Position numbers and translations under genes: made by a program
Source of the DNA: Hanleya hanleyi
Taxonomy: Eukaryota; Mollusca; Polyplacophora; Lepidopleurida; Hanleyidae
Assembly: GCA_036873755.1 (NCBI GenBank)
Contig: JAVTVY010039390.1
Span: forward strand, 94,901 to 158,900
Length of the DNA: 64,000 nt
Reading direction: 5' to 3'
Notes under the pieces: model-generated
Databases searched by the model: none
What the model was told of the DNA's origin: nothing
The model's input: the letters and a program-made list of their open reading frames with translations, nothing else
Shown: positions 1 to 10,265 of the stretch, one piece after another
How positions within the stretch are numbered: the first letter of the stretch is position 1
How the letters are laid out: the number at the start of each line of letters is the position of its first letter

Positions 1-869
1 TTATTATTTGAGCAAAACGCACAAGTAGTATATAGTAGAGATATTGCTAAGCAACTGTACGGAAGATGATAAAGAATTGTCTATGTACAAGGACTATAAA
101 ACCACACGACGCGGAGCAACGAGTGCAAATATATACAGTATATCTGTTCAGAGAATATATATATATACGTCTACAAATATGTGTAGGTCAGTCAGTAGAT
201 GTTTATCGAGACATTGTATGGCTTGTATGATACTGCAAATTGAGAGTCCCTAGTCGTGTCGTTCGTCTTCATAGATCTGGTGAAATAATCATACTCCTGC
301 AACAACAAGTAATCCAACAACGATTAATCTGTACACAGTTTCGTAATTTTGACAGTTGGACTTCGAGGCTTAATCGACAATGATGGTAAGTATGCAGAAT
401 CTGTATTTTATTTCGTTAGTTTGTCGACACCAACAAGGAAGATGTCTAATCTCACTCTGAATAACGAATTTATTATCCCTCAAGCCTTTTTATCTTATAG
501 CAAAAATATTGAAAAAGATTTATCATTTAGAACCAACGGTACAACGGACAAATTCAGCGGGTCATTTCGTTTACGAAACTGTCCGCATTTTGCTACTGCG
601 CTGGGAGGGACGCGCCACAACACATCAGTCTATTTCAATCTGTTTCGTTCGGAAAACGACATTTATTTTTGGAACAAATGACACCTTTTGGTGAGTTATA
701 TGTCGGACACTTCAGTGAAAATGATGCACTATGACGTTATTCCATTAAATTTTGACGAGTTGGCGAAAGTGATTCCATACATAATAGGTCAGCTGAACTT
801 TTGAACCGAGAGCGGCGGTTCCAATCGAAAGAGTTAGAAAGTAGATAACATTTATATCCAATTATTTTT
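1..869. other. No gene recognised
   Basis: This stretch is AT-rich with short TA runs. An open frame at 349-681 on the plus strand has no ATG at its 5' end, no recognisable domain, and a good donor-like GTAAGT at about 385. I do not call it a gene. Confidence 0.4.
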
Positions 870-1206
870 AGGATGACACTTTCTCAGTAAAGCACAAATA
901 CTAGTGCTGGGTGGGTCAGTCCCGTGCGAGACTCGAACCCGCTTTCTAATTGGCATTAGTATATATATATAATATCGGCTTTATGAGCTGTGCCATTATA
1001 TGTCTATCAGAGGGGTAGTAAATGTACGTAATCTAGATTCCGATCTCCGAACTTCCTCTTTTTTTGAAGTGGCCGAGTGGTTTAGGCTGCTTGCATTTAC
1101 TGCTGGCGATTTGGTGCCAAACTCTGATGACGCGGGTTCGAGTCTCGCACGGGACTGACCCATCCAGCACAAGTATTTGTGCTTTACTGAGAAAGTGTCA
1201 TCCTAA
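870..1206. repeat. Inverted pair of SINE 3' ends
   Basis: Positions 870-943 are the reverse complement of 1132-1206 with few differences. Both contain the T-arm-like GGGTTCGAGTCTCGCACGGG followed by a shared tail that ends near GAAAGTGTCATCC. The left copy is truncated before the box A side and the right copy is complete. This fits two insertions of one tRNA-derived SINE in opposite orientations. Confidence 0.7.
1066..1206 (+). mobile_element. tRNA-derived SINE (Ser/Leu-like head)
   Basis: The head carries a box A-like GTGGCCGAGTGGTTTAGGC near 1070 and a box B-like GGTTCGAGTCT near 1135. The spacing between them is long, as in a class II tRNA (Ser or Leu) with a long variable arm. It runs directly into non-tRNA sequence instead of closing an acceptor stem, so it is a SINE head and not a functional tRNA gene. 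The tail is shared with the inverted copy at 870-943. Confidence 0.65.
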
Positions 1207-1333
1207 AAATGTGGGGAGATTAATTTAGTCCTTATATGGCCAGATCGAATGTCAGTCGGCGATATCAAAATGATTTGAATTCTGTCGAAAATATGTACTA
1301 GATTTTGACCAGTATGGTTTTCCCTTCGTTTTT

Positions 1334-1690
1334 AACGGGAGGCACTTGTACCAGTGCTTATACTAGCTTATAGCTAGCGGCAATTTCTCTTAAGCTCAGT
1401 CAGTGGAGCGCTGGTGTGGCAAATAAGAGGACCTCGGATCGAATCCCGATTGCGCCTAAAACTCTTCGTCCTTCACATTGGTGTCGTGACCACAGGTTCA
1501 TGGAGCGTCGGGCTCTGAACCAGAGAACCTGGGTTGATGTCTGAAGGGGAGAGGTTTAGGCGGGGAGGAGTGTAACGGGAGGCACTTGTACCAGTGCTTA
1601 TACTAGCTTACAGCTAGCAGGAATTTCCCTTCAGCTCAGTCGGTAGACAAGTAAGAATGCCCGGATCGAATCCCGATAGCGCCTAAAAAT
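1334..1690 (+). repeat. Tandem duplicate of a tRNA-like repeat
   Basis: Two copies start with AACGGGAGGCACTTGTACC at about 1334 and 1574, a period of 240 bp. Each contains a D-arm-like AGCTCAGTCxGT and a T-arm-like GGATCGAATCCCGAT followed by GCGCC. The second copy has lost bases between the two boxes. The tRNA resemblance is to AGCTCAGT-type heads such as Ala, Val or Ile. No acceptor stem closes cleanly. Confidence 0.55.
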
Positions 1691-1895
1691 CTTCATTCTT
1701 TACACGTTTAGTAACTTAATTTAGCTTACTAGTTTCACAATTATGGACAATGGAAAAGTTTTTGTCGTCACTTCATAGGCAGCCTGGCCCTAACATAGGT
1801 CACATGAGACACCTGTTTGACTCTTTTTATTTGGAGAGTTCCACTGCTTTAACCATCTCGAAACCTGAGTATATGCCATAGCATTCACACGATGA

Positions 1896-4240
1896 TCGAT
1901 CCGGGGTTTTTATACGCCCGCCAAAGGCGGACGTATTATGTGATGGCGGTTTCCGTCCATGTGTCCGTCTGTCCGTCCGTCGTGTCCGGTCTATATCTGG
2001 AACAGATTTCTATCTACAGTTCCAATTTTTGGTGAGTGGATACCCTACGGGGAGACGATGTGTCGCGTACCAAAGTGAAGGTCGAGGTCAGAGGTCAAAG
2101 GTCACTCGCCTAAAAAAACATGAAATCACTGAAGTGTTCGTGTTTCCGGTCTATATCTGTGAACGTTTTCTATCCACAGTTGCAATTTTTTGTGAGCGGA
2201 TACACTAGGTAGAGACGATGTGTCGCGTACCAAACTTCAGAGGTCAAAGGTAACTCTTGCCTAAAATCAGGAAATCATTGATCGTTGACAGTTTTCTATC
2301 TACAGTTCTAATTTTTGGTGAGTGGATGCCCCAGGGGGAACGATGTGTTGCATACCAAATGTAGGTCGAGGTCAGAGGTCAAAGGCCAGTTTGACGAAAA
2401 ATCAGGAAATCATTAAAAATTTCTAATTTTTTGTGAGTGGATTCAGTAGGGGGAAATGAAGTGTCGCATACAAAAAATAGGTCAAGGTCGAAGGACAAAG
2501 GTCACTGTGACCCCAAAATCAGGAAATTATTAAAAATAACATTTTTGTGTGTGTCAGTAGATACATTAGGGGGACACGATGTGCCACTTATCAAAATGTA
2601 GGTCAAGGTCAAAGGTCAAGGTCACTGAAAATCTTAAAATTGTTACAAATCATGATTTTTTTAGTCCATTTGGAAATTACGGGGAGCCGTTTGTTGTGTA
2701 CCAAAATTTAGATCCAGGTCAATAGTCAAGGTCACTGTGACCCCAGAATCAAGGTCAAAGGTCAGTGTGACCTACAAATCAGGAAATCATAAAAAATTAC
2801 TCGTTTTTTGATTCAATAGGCGGAAATGAAGTGTCGGATACCAAAAATTAGGTCAAGGCCAAAGATCACTTTCACCCAAAATTCTGAAAATTATTAAAAA
2901 TAACATTTTTTTGTGTCAGTAGATAAATTAGGGGGACACGATGTGTCACATACCAAAATGTGGGTCACGGTCAAAGGTCAAGGTCACTGTGCCCCCAACA
3001 TCATTTAATTGTTAAAAATCATGATTTATTGTGTCCATTGAGAAATTACGGGGAGACGATTTGTCATGTACCAAAATTTAGGTCAAGGTCAATAATCAAG
3101 GTCACTGACTCCAGAATCAAGAATTCTTTGAAAATTAATTTTTTTTTGTCAGTAGATACATTAGGGGGACATGATGTGTCACGTACCAAAATGTAGGTCA
3201 AGACCGAACGTCAAGGTCACTGTCACTTTCAAAATCATGAAATTCATAAAAATCATGTTTATTGAGGGAAGACGATCTGTCGTGTACCAAAACTTAGGTC
3301 AAGATCAAAGGTGAAGGTCACTGTGACCCCAAAATCAGGAAATCATTAAAAATAACTTTTTTCTGCCAGTTGATACATTAGAGGGACATGATGAGTTACA
3401 TACCAAAATGTGGGTCAAAGGTCAAGGTCACTGTGACCCCAAAATCCAGAAATCATTAAAAGTCACATTTTCATATGCCTGTCGAAGACGAGATGTTGCG
3501 TTCTGTCCATTCATCCATTAACATTTGTTGCCCATGCGATATCTCTAGTTTCAAGGTATGGATTGGTACCAAACTTTGAGTACCGGTATACCTTACTCAC
3601 ATGGCATGAAAGACATGAAAGGGGAGCCATAAATTTTGAGATCAATTTGTCAAAGGTAAAGATCACAGTCCCTAAAACTGAATCAAGTTTAGCTGACTCA
3701 ATGTGTTAGGTTGGAATATTCAGAGTTCACTCCCCTACATGTATTTTATATTGCCCTGTGAAGTTGTCTCCCATGTTTGAAACAGCTACATTCAATTACT
3801 GTTGTGAAATAAAAACCATACATTTACTCATTTAATGGGTAGAGGGGTCCTTTATGAACTTCATACCTGTTTATTAACTCAAGAACAAAGGTTTACTTCA
3901 TCATTTTCTTAGTCCATCATGAAAAATTCTCTCGTCGGAAAGGAATCCATTTGCAGGAAGACTACTATTTTCTTGTTTTTGACTATTGTCGACTTCAGTG
4001 TGGGATATGTGATCTCAGCTCATGCTTCAAGGTTAACTAGTTACCAAGAGTTGAGCTCATTTTAGTTTATCATTCAATATAATATGTGATATATGTTACC
4101 TTCTCAGAAGCACAAAATAGACCTTTCTCTGGATTGCTAGCTACCAATTGGAATCAAGGCTATTCAACAACCTTGAAATTTGGACCAATGTAATTCCAGA
4201 TATGCGGGCGTATATTGAAGCCCCTTGGGCTCTTGTTTGA
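1896..4240 (+). mobile_element. AGGTCA-rich non-autonomous repeat element, copy 1
   Basis: The left end holds a short hairpin (CGCCCGCC AAA GGCGGACG near 1916) followed by GTCCGTC-type repeats. The body is a degenerate tandem array with units of roughly 100-180 bp. Typical unit features are ACGATGTGTCGCGTACCAAA, then runs of GGTCAAGGTCAAAGGTCA, then CTGTGACCCC and AATCAGGAAATCATTAAAAA. The right end reads GCGGGCGTATATTGAAGCCC and ends near TTGGGCTCTTGTTT. The decamer ATACGCCCGC near the left end is inverted near the right end (GCGGGCGTAT). A shorter relative with the same right end is at 18896-19930. I see no coding capacity, so it is probably a non-autonomous DNA element. The family assignment is inference. 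Confidence 0.65.
2500..3438. promoter_or_regulatory. Cluster of estrogen-response-type palindromes
   Basis: Exact matches to GGTCAnnnTGACC occur at 2500-2512, 2730-2742, 2760-2772, 3316-3328 and 3426-3438. The one at 2759-2773 is the full 15-bp palindrome AGGTCAGTGTGACCT. Between them are many TCAAGGTCA and AGGTCAAAGGTCA (DR1) arrangements. These are textbook sites for estrogen, estrogen-related and RXR-type nuclear receptors. Whether any receptor binds here is unknown. Confidence 0.5.
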
Positions 4241-4744
4241 CAATGGGTTTACTGTATCATTCGTTGTACCACAGGCTGCACACTCCTAAATAAAAAACCC
4301 GTCCCGATCACCCCTGAACGTAATCTCTACCAAGATCCATATGTTTCCGATTTCTTTTTTTTTCGCCTTCGTTGCAATGAGAGAGCTGGTGATACGGGCA
4401 GCAAGTATGGTGTATGTTCTATTTAGCTTTAAAATTTTATTTTGATTCACTGCTCGATAACATGCCTCGCCGGGGGATCATTTGCTGGGCCTGAGCACTG
4501 CTTTCAGCAGGCAGAGAAAAGAACAGGACCTTATGTGTAGCGGAGCGCACAGGTAGAATTCTCTGCTGATAGTGTTTGTCACAAAGTTTAACACCATTTA
4601 GTACTAGAAATAAACTACTTCATGCCGAATGGATTAATGAGTCCACCAGGTGCAATTTGGTTAGCATTGTCGTTAATATAAATTATTTAGCAGTCTGATG
4701 CCCATAGAAGCTCCTTCATTGTACCAACTCGATCACGAAAAGCG
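4241..4744. other. No gene recognised
   Basis: This is single-copy-looking sequence between two elements. I see no open frame, RNA gene or repeat of note in it. Confidence 0.4.
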
Positions 4745-4746
4745 TA

Positions 4747-5239
4747 TGGCAAGCCAAAGTGCTTTTCATTCCGAATTTCCGATATCTGAAATTTAATTCC
4801 CGATATCGGAAATTGCAATTCCCGATGTCGGAAATTCACTTTCCGATATCGGAAATGGAATTTCCCATATCGGAAATTGTCACTGAATTTCGGAAGTGAA
4901 AGCTCTGGAAGCTTTACGAAAATTGTGTAATGCCCCAAGATTGCGGCAAATACCATGGCCGCAAGGGCATTGGTATTCACAGCTCTGATGTTTTCTGCCA
5001 TGGCGGCAGCGGAGATTGGCGCGCTTTCGCTCACGCGCATGCTTCCGTTCCGTTCTGGGGAATAATCGTTTGGACCGTGCCTCAACAAAGCAACACAAAA
5101 TTTCCGATATCGTGAATTGAAGGACATGAATTTTCGATATCGGAAATTTTAATTCCGATATCGGAAATTTCAATTCCGATATCGGGAATTCAATTTCCGA
5201 TATTGGAAATTCTTGAATAAAAAGCGCTTTGGCTTGCCA
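4747..5239. mobile_element. TA-flanked foldback MITE built of TTCCGATATCGGAA palindromes
   Basis: Terminal inverted repeats start TGGCAAGCCAAAG at 4747 and end CTTTGGCTTGCCA at 5239. Each end is flanked by a TA dinucleotide (4745-4746 and 5240-5241), as expected for a Tc1/mariner-type target duplication. Inside each arm are about five ~20-bp near-palindromes of the form AATTTCCGATATCGGAAATT, so the element can fold at many levels. The central ~230 bp are unrelated to the arms. Frames that cross it are incidental. Confidence 0.75.
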
Positions 5240-5244
5240 TAGAA

Positions 5245-5664
5245 CATTCTCAAAGAGAGCCTTGTCTACCCGCGGGAGACCAAAGCGACTCTCATGTAAA
5301 CTGGTGACATTTTTGAATCTCCAATCTCAAAGCGAGGCAGCATGACATCATTCTCAAAGTCAAGCAGCGAGCCGTGTCTACCCGCGAACTACTTCCTGTA
5401 CTAGATAACTCGCTTTCACGGCCAAGTATACATACCGACAATAATTTGTTCGCGATTGATATGCTCCGAAACGGAAAGAGTCATTTCCCAATTATATAGC
5501 CCACGTTATGTTTAGCAATTCGCTTCTAACTCGGCGGAGTCAGCAGGTCAGTGACAAGCCAGATAATCATACGCCGCCTACTCACCCCCCAAATGTTGGG
5601 GGGATGGCTCCCATTTACGCGTGAGACTCTTTCTCGCAGTAGGGAGTCTCGCGAGACGAGAATG
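5245..5664. mobile_element. 420-bp MULE-like non-autonomous element, copy 1
   Basis: The element begins CATTCTC and ends GAGAATG. It is flanked by a perfect 9-bp direct repeat GCCATAGAA (5236-5244 and 5665-5673). A second copy, highly similar over nearly its whole length, sits at 22665-23090 with its own 9-bp flanking repeat. A 9-bp target duplication is typical of Mutator-like elements, but the terminal repeats are only 7 bp, so the superfamily is inferred. The insertion abuts the right end of the MITE at 4747-5239. There is no coding capacity. Confidence 0.75.
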
Positions 5665-5673
5665 GCCATAGAA

Positions 5674-7618
5674 GCGCCAAACCGGACATCGTGCAGCACC
5701 GATGTACCTATCAATTCTGACCCTACGCATGTGCGAGAGAATATAATACGGCTACACCGGCAAGCAACAAGCTGGTAACTGCTCAGTTACTGAACGGTTA
5801 CGAGTCTAGTGTTGCTTCCGTACCAGTTCTTGTTGGTAACGGCCCAGGACAGGTAAAAATGATACTCGCAGTATTGTTCACTAAAATTCGTCATCAATCT
5901 GTAACAATAAACACTACCGATTGGTAATCGACCAGTTATCATACATTTCAAGGAATAAACTATTGGTTACCAATAAGTAACTCACCAATAGCCTTCAAGT
6001 CTGCATTGCAGAGTACGGCAAATTTAAAAATGTGGGGCTACCAATCGGTCATTCACTAACACAGGGTAACTGCATGGCACTGTTAAGTCCGGACTTCACT
6101 GTATCAAGCTTTGTATTTCTGCGAAGTACAAACCGGTTATGAAACTGAACAGATTTTTGTATAACTAAAAAGTATTAAACGTTTGCCTATGTAGGGCGTG
6201 ATATTTTTAGTCTTGAATTAAACGCAACACACTGGTGGTGAAAAAAGATGCCGGAGTACTGACAAGAAGACACGTGACCAAACAGGCCAATATTCTGATT
6301 GCATAATGCTTCCCAAAAATGTTCCTGCGATGCTTTGTATTACAGCTACGCTTTTATCGAGAGCCGACTTTCCATTAGAGAGTGCGGTTGATCGCGGGTT
6401 GTCAATGTTTCAACAAAGAAAGTGACAGAACGTAAAATTACAAGCGTCTGGTCCGTCATTCATAATTCAGAGTCCATTAAAGAATATCCGCGTCCACAAT
6501 CCAAAGATCTATTCCATATAACAGTATTAAAAAGACAAGCATAGTATACATAAACATAGGTTAGGTTCCTGCAAGAGAGAAGCGGTCAACATTTTTCAAT
6601 GATGCCGGCAAAACATCATGATGTTCCAAAAATATCAAATCCGTATCGCTGATCAGTATTCTTAATCCATAATATTCGTTGTAAATTTCTCATCTAGAGA
6701 ATGATGTATCTCAGTCACGCTTTGATTGTGACTGTTCATATGAGGATCATGAGGATATTGAAGTACATGGGTTCATACGGCCCCTAGCCCCGGGTTAAGT
6801 GGAATTAGAAAACCATTAGCGACACACCGAGACCATGTGTAGTAGAATCTCACGGTTTCCTCTGTGATTAACCGTAATGCTTCACGGTTTAGTGGGCATA
6901 CTTCCTGGAGGCTGATAAAATATTTTGGATTCATACAGCAGACCAAGGATTGCCATGTTACTGAAAACTAAACTAAGTATCTTCGTTATGTAGAACTGAG
7001 AATGATATATTTCCAGTACGCTCTCCTCAAAACAGCATGGTAGGCCTACGCTCAATTGAACCATCGAGGACCTACGTTCCACATTTATCCAATAGGACAA
7101 TACATTTTAAACAATGTTGTCCAAATTGCCAACGCAGGATACCAGATATCCGTTCTGATATGGAATCCAACCAGTTATTCCTGTTGTAGATGGTTGTTTT
7201 TCGTCTTGGAGTTTCATAGAATCCACAGTGCATCAGGTTTTGTCTTTCAGTTTTAAAGCTTTTGACTGGCATCTATATACCTACTAGAAGCCATATGGCC
7301 TATTCACCATCTAGATATAAAAATATTATTGTATTTTTTCCAGACCTTTATCTGCAGTTCGTTTGCCATCAGTGGAGATGATCTACCGGCGGATATGATC
7401 CAGCTTTGCGAGAATGTTGCTGACCCCGAATGTGAGATATACTTTTGTAAGATCTATGGGATGGCTTGGCCCGTAGAGCCGTTCCGTTTCCGACGTCAAA
7501 CCGCTTGCGAGTGGAACCTGTCTGGATGAATATAACTGTGTAACTTTTGGAGTGAACAGTTGCGCATGTTAGTCTATCATCACCAATAGATTACAGCTTT
7601 TGTTCCTCACAAGCAATC
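5674..7618. other. No gene; contains a dispersed repeat
   Basis: Apart from the repeat at about 6205-6800 I see no supported gene. Open frames near 7056-7529 are short and show no domain. Confidence 0.4.
6205..6800. repeat. Dispersed repeat shared with 61980-62360
   Basis: The part at 6440-6800 matches 61980-62360 closely, for example AATATCCGCGTCCA, the CATGATGTTCC region and the GGTTCATACGGCCCCTAGCCC end. The 5' part (ATTAAACGCAAC...GCCGGAGTACTGACAA) recurs at about 55950-56000 inside the copy B lectin intron. A weaker relative is near 10970-11030. Family and ends are not resolved. Confidence 0.6.
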
Positions 7619-7623
7619 GCAAT

Positions 7624-7974
7624 GCGATGGCCTAGTGGTTAGAGCGTCGGCCTCGTAAGCGGTAGATACTGGGTGCAATCCCAGGCCGGTCATACCAAAG
7701 ACTTGAAAAATGGAACTTGTTGCTTCCTCGCTTACGGTCAGTATTAAGAGGATAGAACAAGGACTGGTTCGCTCGGTGTCAGTATAATGTGACTGAGTGG
7801 GGTGTCATGTCTGCCTATGGCATGACGTTTCAGTGGGACAGCACCATATAATGGCAGCATTAGATATACACTGTTACAAGTAGGTACGCCCGCACTCCCC
7901 TCCCTTCCTATCGTGATATAGCTGAACAGATGTTGAAAGCGACGTTATACCCTATTCACTCACTCACTCACTCC
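7624..7974 (+). mobile_element. tRNA-derived SINE with CACT tail
   Basis: The head (7624-7697) resembles a tRNA. Box A-like TGGCCTAGTGG is at 7628, the loop CTCGTAA suggests a Thr-type anticodon CGT, and a decayed box B GGTGCAATCC is at 7672. The body follows. The 3' end, TGATATAGCTGAACAGATGT then GAAAGCGACGTTATACCC, runs into (CACT)n at about 7957-7973. The same 3' end is found on the SINEs at 23425-23629 and 40450-40682. Confidence 0.8.
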
Positions 7975-9278
7975 TCAGAAGCAAGAGCATGACACATTGT
8001 AGAAAGCTGGAAGATAAAACCTCCCACACACTGAAAAACACAACTTTTACGAGCCGTATATGATGGGTCTTTATGGGGAAATAATACTAGTTGTAATACG
8101 TGAGAATTGTTTTGTTCATGCCTATATGTCACAAACGAGTGGCCTTGGTGGAATGGTAAACATTGGTCAAACGCTCGGATAGAATATAAACAACCAAGAG
8201 ATGTAGCCGTCGTTCCTGGCATAAACGATATCGGTCTAGTTGTATACGCTCTAAGCCATATTGTGATAGCCACTTTCGTCCACCCTTGTTCGGGTTTTGT
8301 CACGGGCTGTATTACTGTGCACAATTATTAATACGATTGGCTTACGTAACGCTGGCGATGGATATGACTTGTAGTTGGCATCCAGCGACGTTCAACAATG
8401 GATGAGCATGCAATCCCATCTATGACATATTTATTTAGTTAGCTAATGTTTGAGGGTTTGCCAGATTCGATCTCATGCTCTGAAACTATGTTCTGAACAT
8501 TTTATGTTCTTTAAACAATTTTAGTCTCTATATATGTCCTTGTGAATAATCATTTCACCCGTTAATTGGAAATGGTATCGCCTATAAAGACTGAAGTTAC
8601 ACTTCTCTATTATATGTCAGGATGTGACAGTAGAATATGAAATGCCAGACGGCATGCGCTTGCATTCATAATACCCTAATGTTTCTGATAAATTATAAGC
8701 GTCAGGTCTAACATTCGGATGCCAATAGTCATCCATAACGCATTACTGTAAGACATTATGCTAAATTACTATTAGAATCGAAAACAAACAGGTATAACAT
8801 AAATATATGTATAAACAATTGCTATATTCTTGCAAGAGACAAGCGGTCAAGTGAAATTCAGATAAATATCCTTTGTTCTTTTGGAGGCCCAGCCAGGCTA
8901 GCGCCAATCACTCGACAATAAGACTGAATGTGTTGGGTGGCGAATGACCCTCACCCCGATTTGTTTACGAATATCAATCCCGTCAAGGGACATTTGGAAG
9001 TTCAAAGATAGATAGAACCATAGAACAAATGTGTCATAAAATTCTTTAAATAACAATATCGTAGCAACTTTTAATCCACACTGGGGTTGTGAAGTTTGCC
9101 ATAGACGGTTAATTCGTTCATTCTGTTCGCTGAGGTAAACAATGAACAGAAGGCCGATTATAAGATCGATTCGCCTTCGTTAATGTGATGTTTAAAGCGC
9201 CCCTGGAGGTCAAAAGGTGTAAATATACCAGTTCGAATGAGCGGAGGAACAAGGAGAGCAATTAAACATCAGCTCACA
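7975..9278. other. No gene recognised
   Basis: I see only short unsupported frames. A segment near 8690-8860 resembles the dispersed repeat at 6440-6800 (GCGTCAGGTCTAACATTC, TTGCAAGAGACAAGCGGTCAA) in decayed form. Confidence 0.35.
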
Positions 9279-10265
9279 TTAACTATTTCTTCCCAGTTTG
9301 ATTTTCACTATTGTCCAGGCTTTAAGCAAGCCGATCTTGATAGTTTTATTTTGCCAAAGAAGCAAGGAGCTCAACCACATGCTTGTACAAAATAACAGGA
9401 AATATAAGCTGATCTCCCAACCTTCGCTTCGGTCGGATCGATGAAGCATCAATAACAACGATATAAACTGAAGAAACCCAATAAATATGTAAGTCATGGA
9501 AACTCCGATCCGACTTCGATTCTTCGCACATTGGCAAGTTTTTCTGGCAGTTTCGCTTTCTTGAGCGATATCCAAATTTGCGATCTGTCGTCCATGCCTT
9601 CTAGCAATGCACACGATACGCCCAAATATTGTAGTCCCTATAAGGAAGATTAGACAAGGGAAACCATAGATTGTGCTAAATATAAAATATGTAGGGTAAG
9701 ATGACCACGCACAGGATCTTCGTTTTGTGAGTGTCCAAACTTCCGGTCGTAATAATGTACCAAATTCCGGTCGTAATATAAACACAGCCGTCGCAGTAAC
9801 AATATAAACTGTGATAAACACCCAACCACCTAACAAAACAAATAAAATCCGTTTTGGGCTGATAGAGTGTAGCCGGGTTTCCAAAGGGATCCACATGCCG
9901 ATTCCGCTGAAGAAAATAGCGACATAGTATCCGAGAATCACAAAAAGTTGAAGACCGAGCCCGATATAACACCGAGATATTCCACTTAGAGTCTGGTCAC
10001 AGTTTGCTTCGAAGAGAAACCGCTGGATAGGCACCATCAGAATCCCGATGAGTATCCCGCTGATGTTCACATTGATGACACAGATCTTGGGGACTTTGTG
10101 GATTTCTGAGAAACTACTGGCACAGAGAAGAAACATACTATTAACCACAATTAAAACTGAGACAATAATCTGTAGAACAGTCAAGCAGTACAATGTTCCA
10201 GCGTTCGTGTCTTGATTATTGCACGGGGCAGTAGAATTGAAACTTGTGGTATTGTTGCTTGCCAT
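9279..10265 (-). CDS. Divergent rhodopsin-like 7TM receptor, single exon
   Basis: This 328-residue intronless frame has seven hydrophobic segments at about residues 24-50, 60-80, 100-127, 139-162, 192-219, 252-274 and 284-304. The N-terminus has N-glycosylation sequons near residues 4, 5 and 10. Class A hallmarks are partly kept: a TM4 Trp (148), a TM5 Pro (203), a pre-TM3 Cys (89 or 99) and an extracellular-loop-2 Cys (185). Others are lost: the TM2 Asp position reads Ser-Gly, the DRY position reads Glu-Thr-Arg (129-131), TM6 lacks CWxP and TM7 lacks NPxxY. The start is supported by an in-frame TAG 11 codons upstream (10296-10298). The role is probably plasma-membrane chemoreception or peptide reception, and the ligand is unknown. 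Intronless divergent receptors of this kind form lineage-specific chemosensory families in molluscs, but no sibling lies in this window. Confidence 0.8.
   Translation of the reverse strand: MASNNTTSFNSTAPCNNQDTNAGTLYCLTVLQIIVSVLIVVNSMFLLCASSFSEIHKVPKICVINVNISGILIGILMVPIQRFLFEANCDQTLSGISRCYIGLGLQLFVILGYYVAIFFSGIGMWIPLETRLHSISPKRILFVLLGGWVFITVYIVTATAVFILRPEFGTLLRPEVWTLTKRRSCAWSSYPTYFIFSTIYGFPCLIFLIGTTIFGRIVCIARRHGRQIANLDIAQESETARKTCQCAKNRSRIGVSMTYIFIGFLQFISLLLMLHRSDRSEGWEISLYFLLFCTSMWLSSLLLWQNKTIKIGLLKAWTIVKIKLGRNS

Noticed and set aside
1066..1150. tRNA-Ser or tRNA-Leu gene
   Set aside because: Boxes A and B are present but the acceptor stem does not close, and the sequence continues into a repeat tail with an inverted copy nearby. 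It is a SINE head.
7624..7697. tRNA-Thr gene
   Set aside because: Box B is degenerate and the sequence is the head of a longer SINE ending in CACT repeats.
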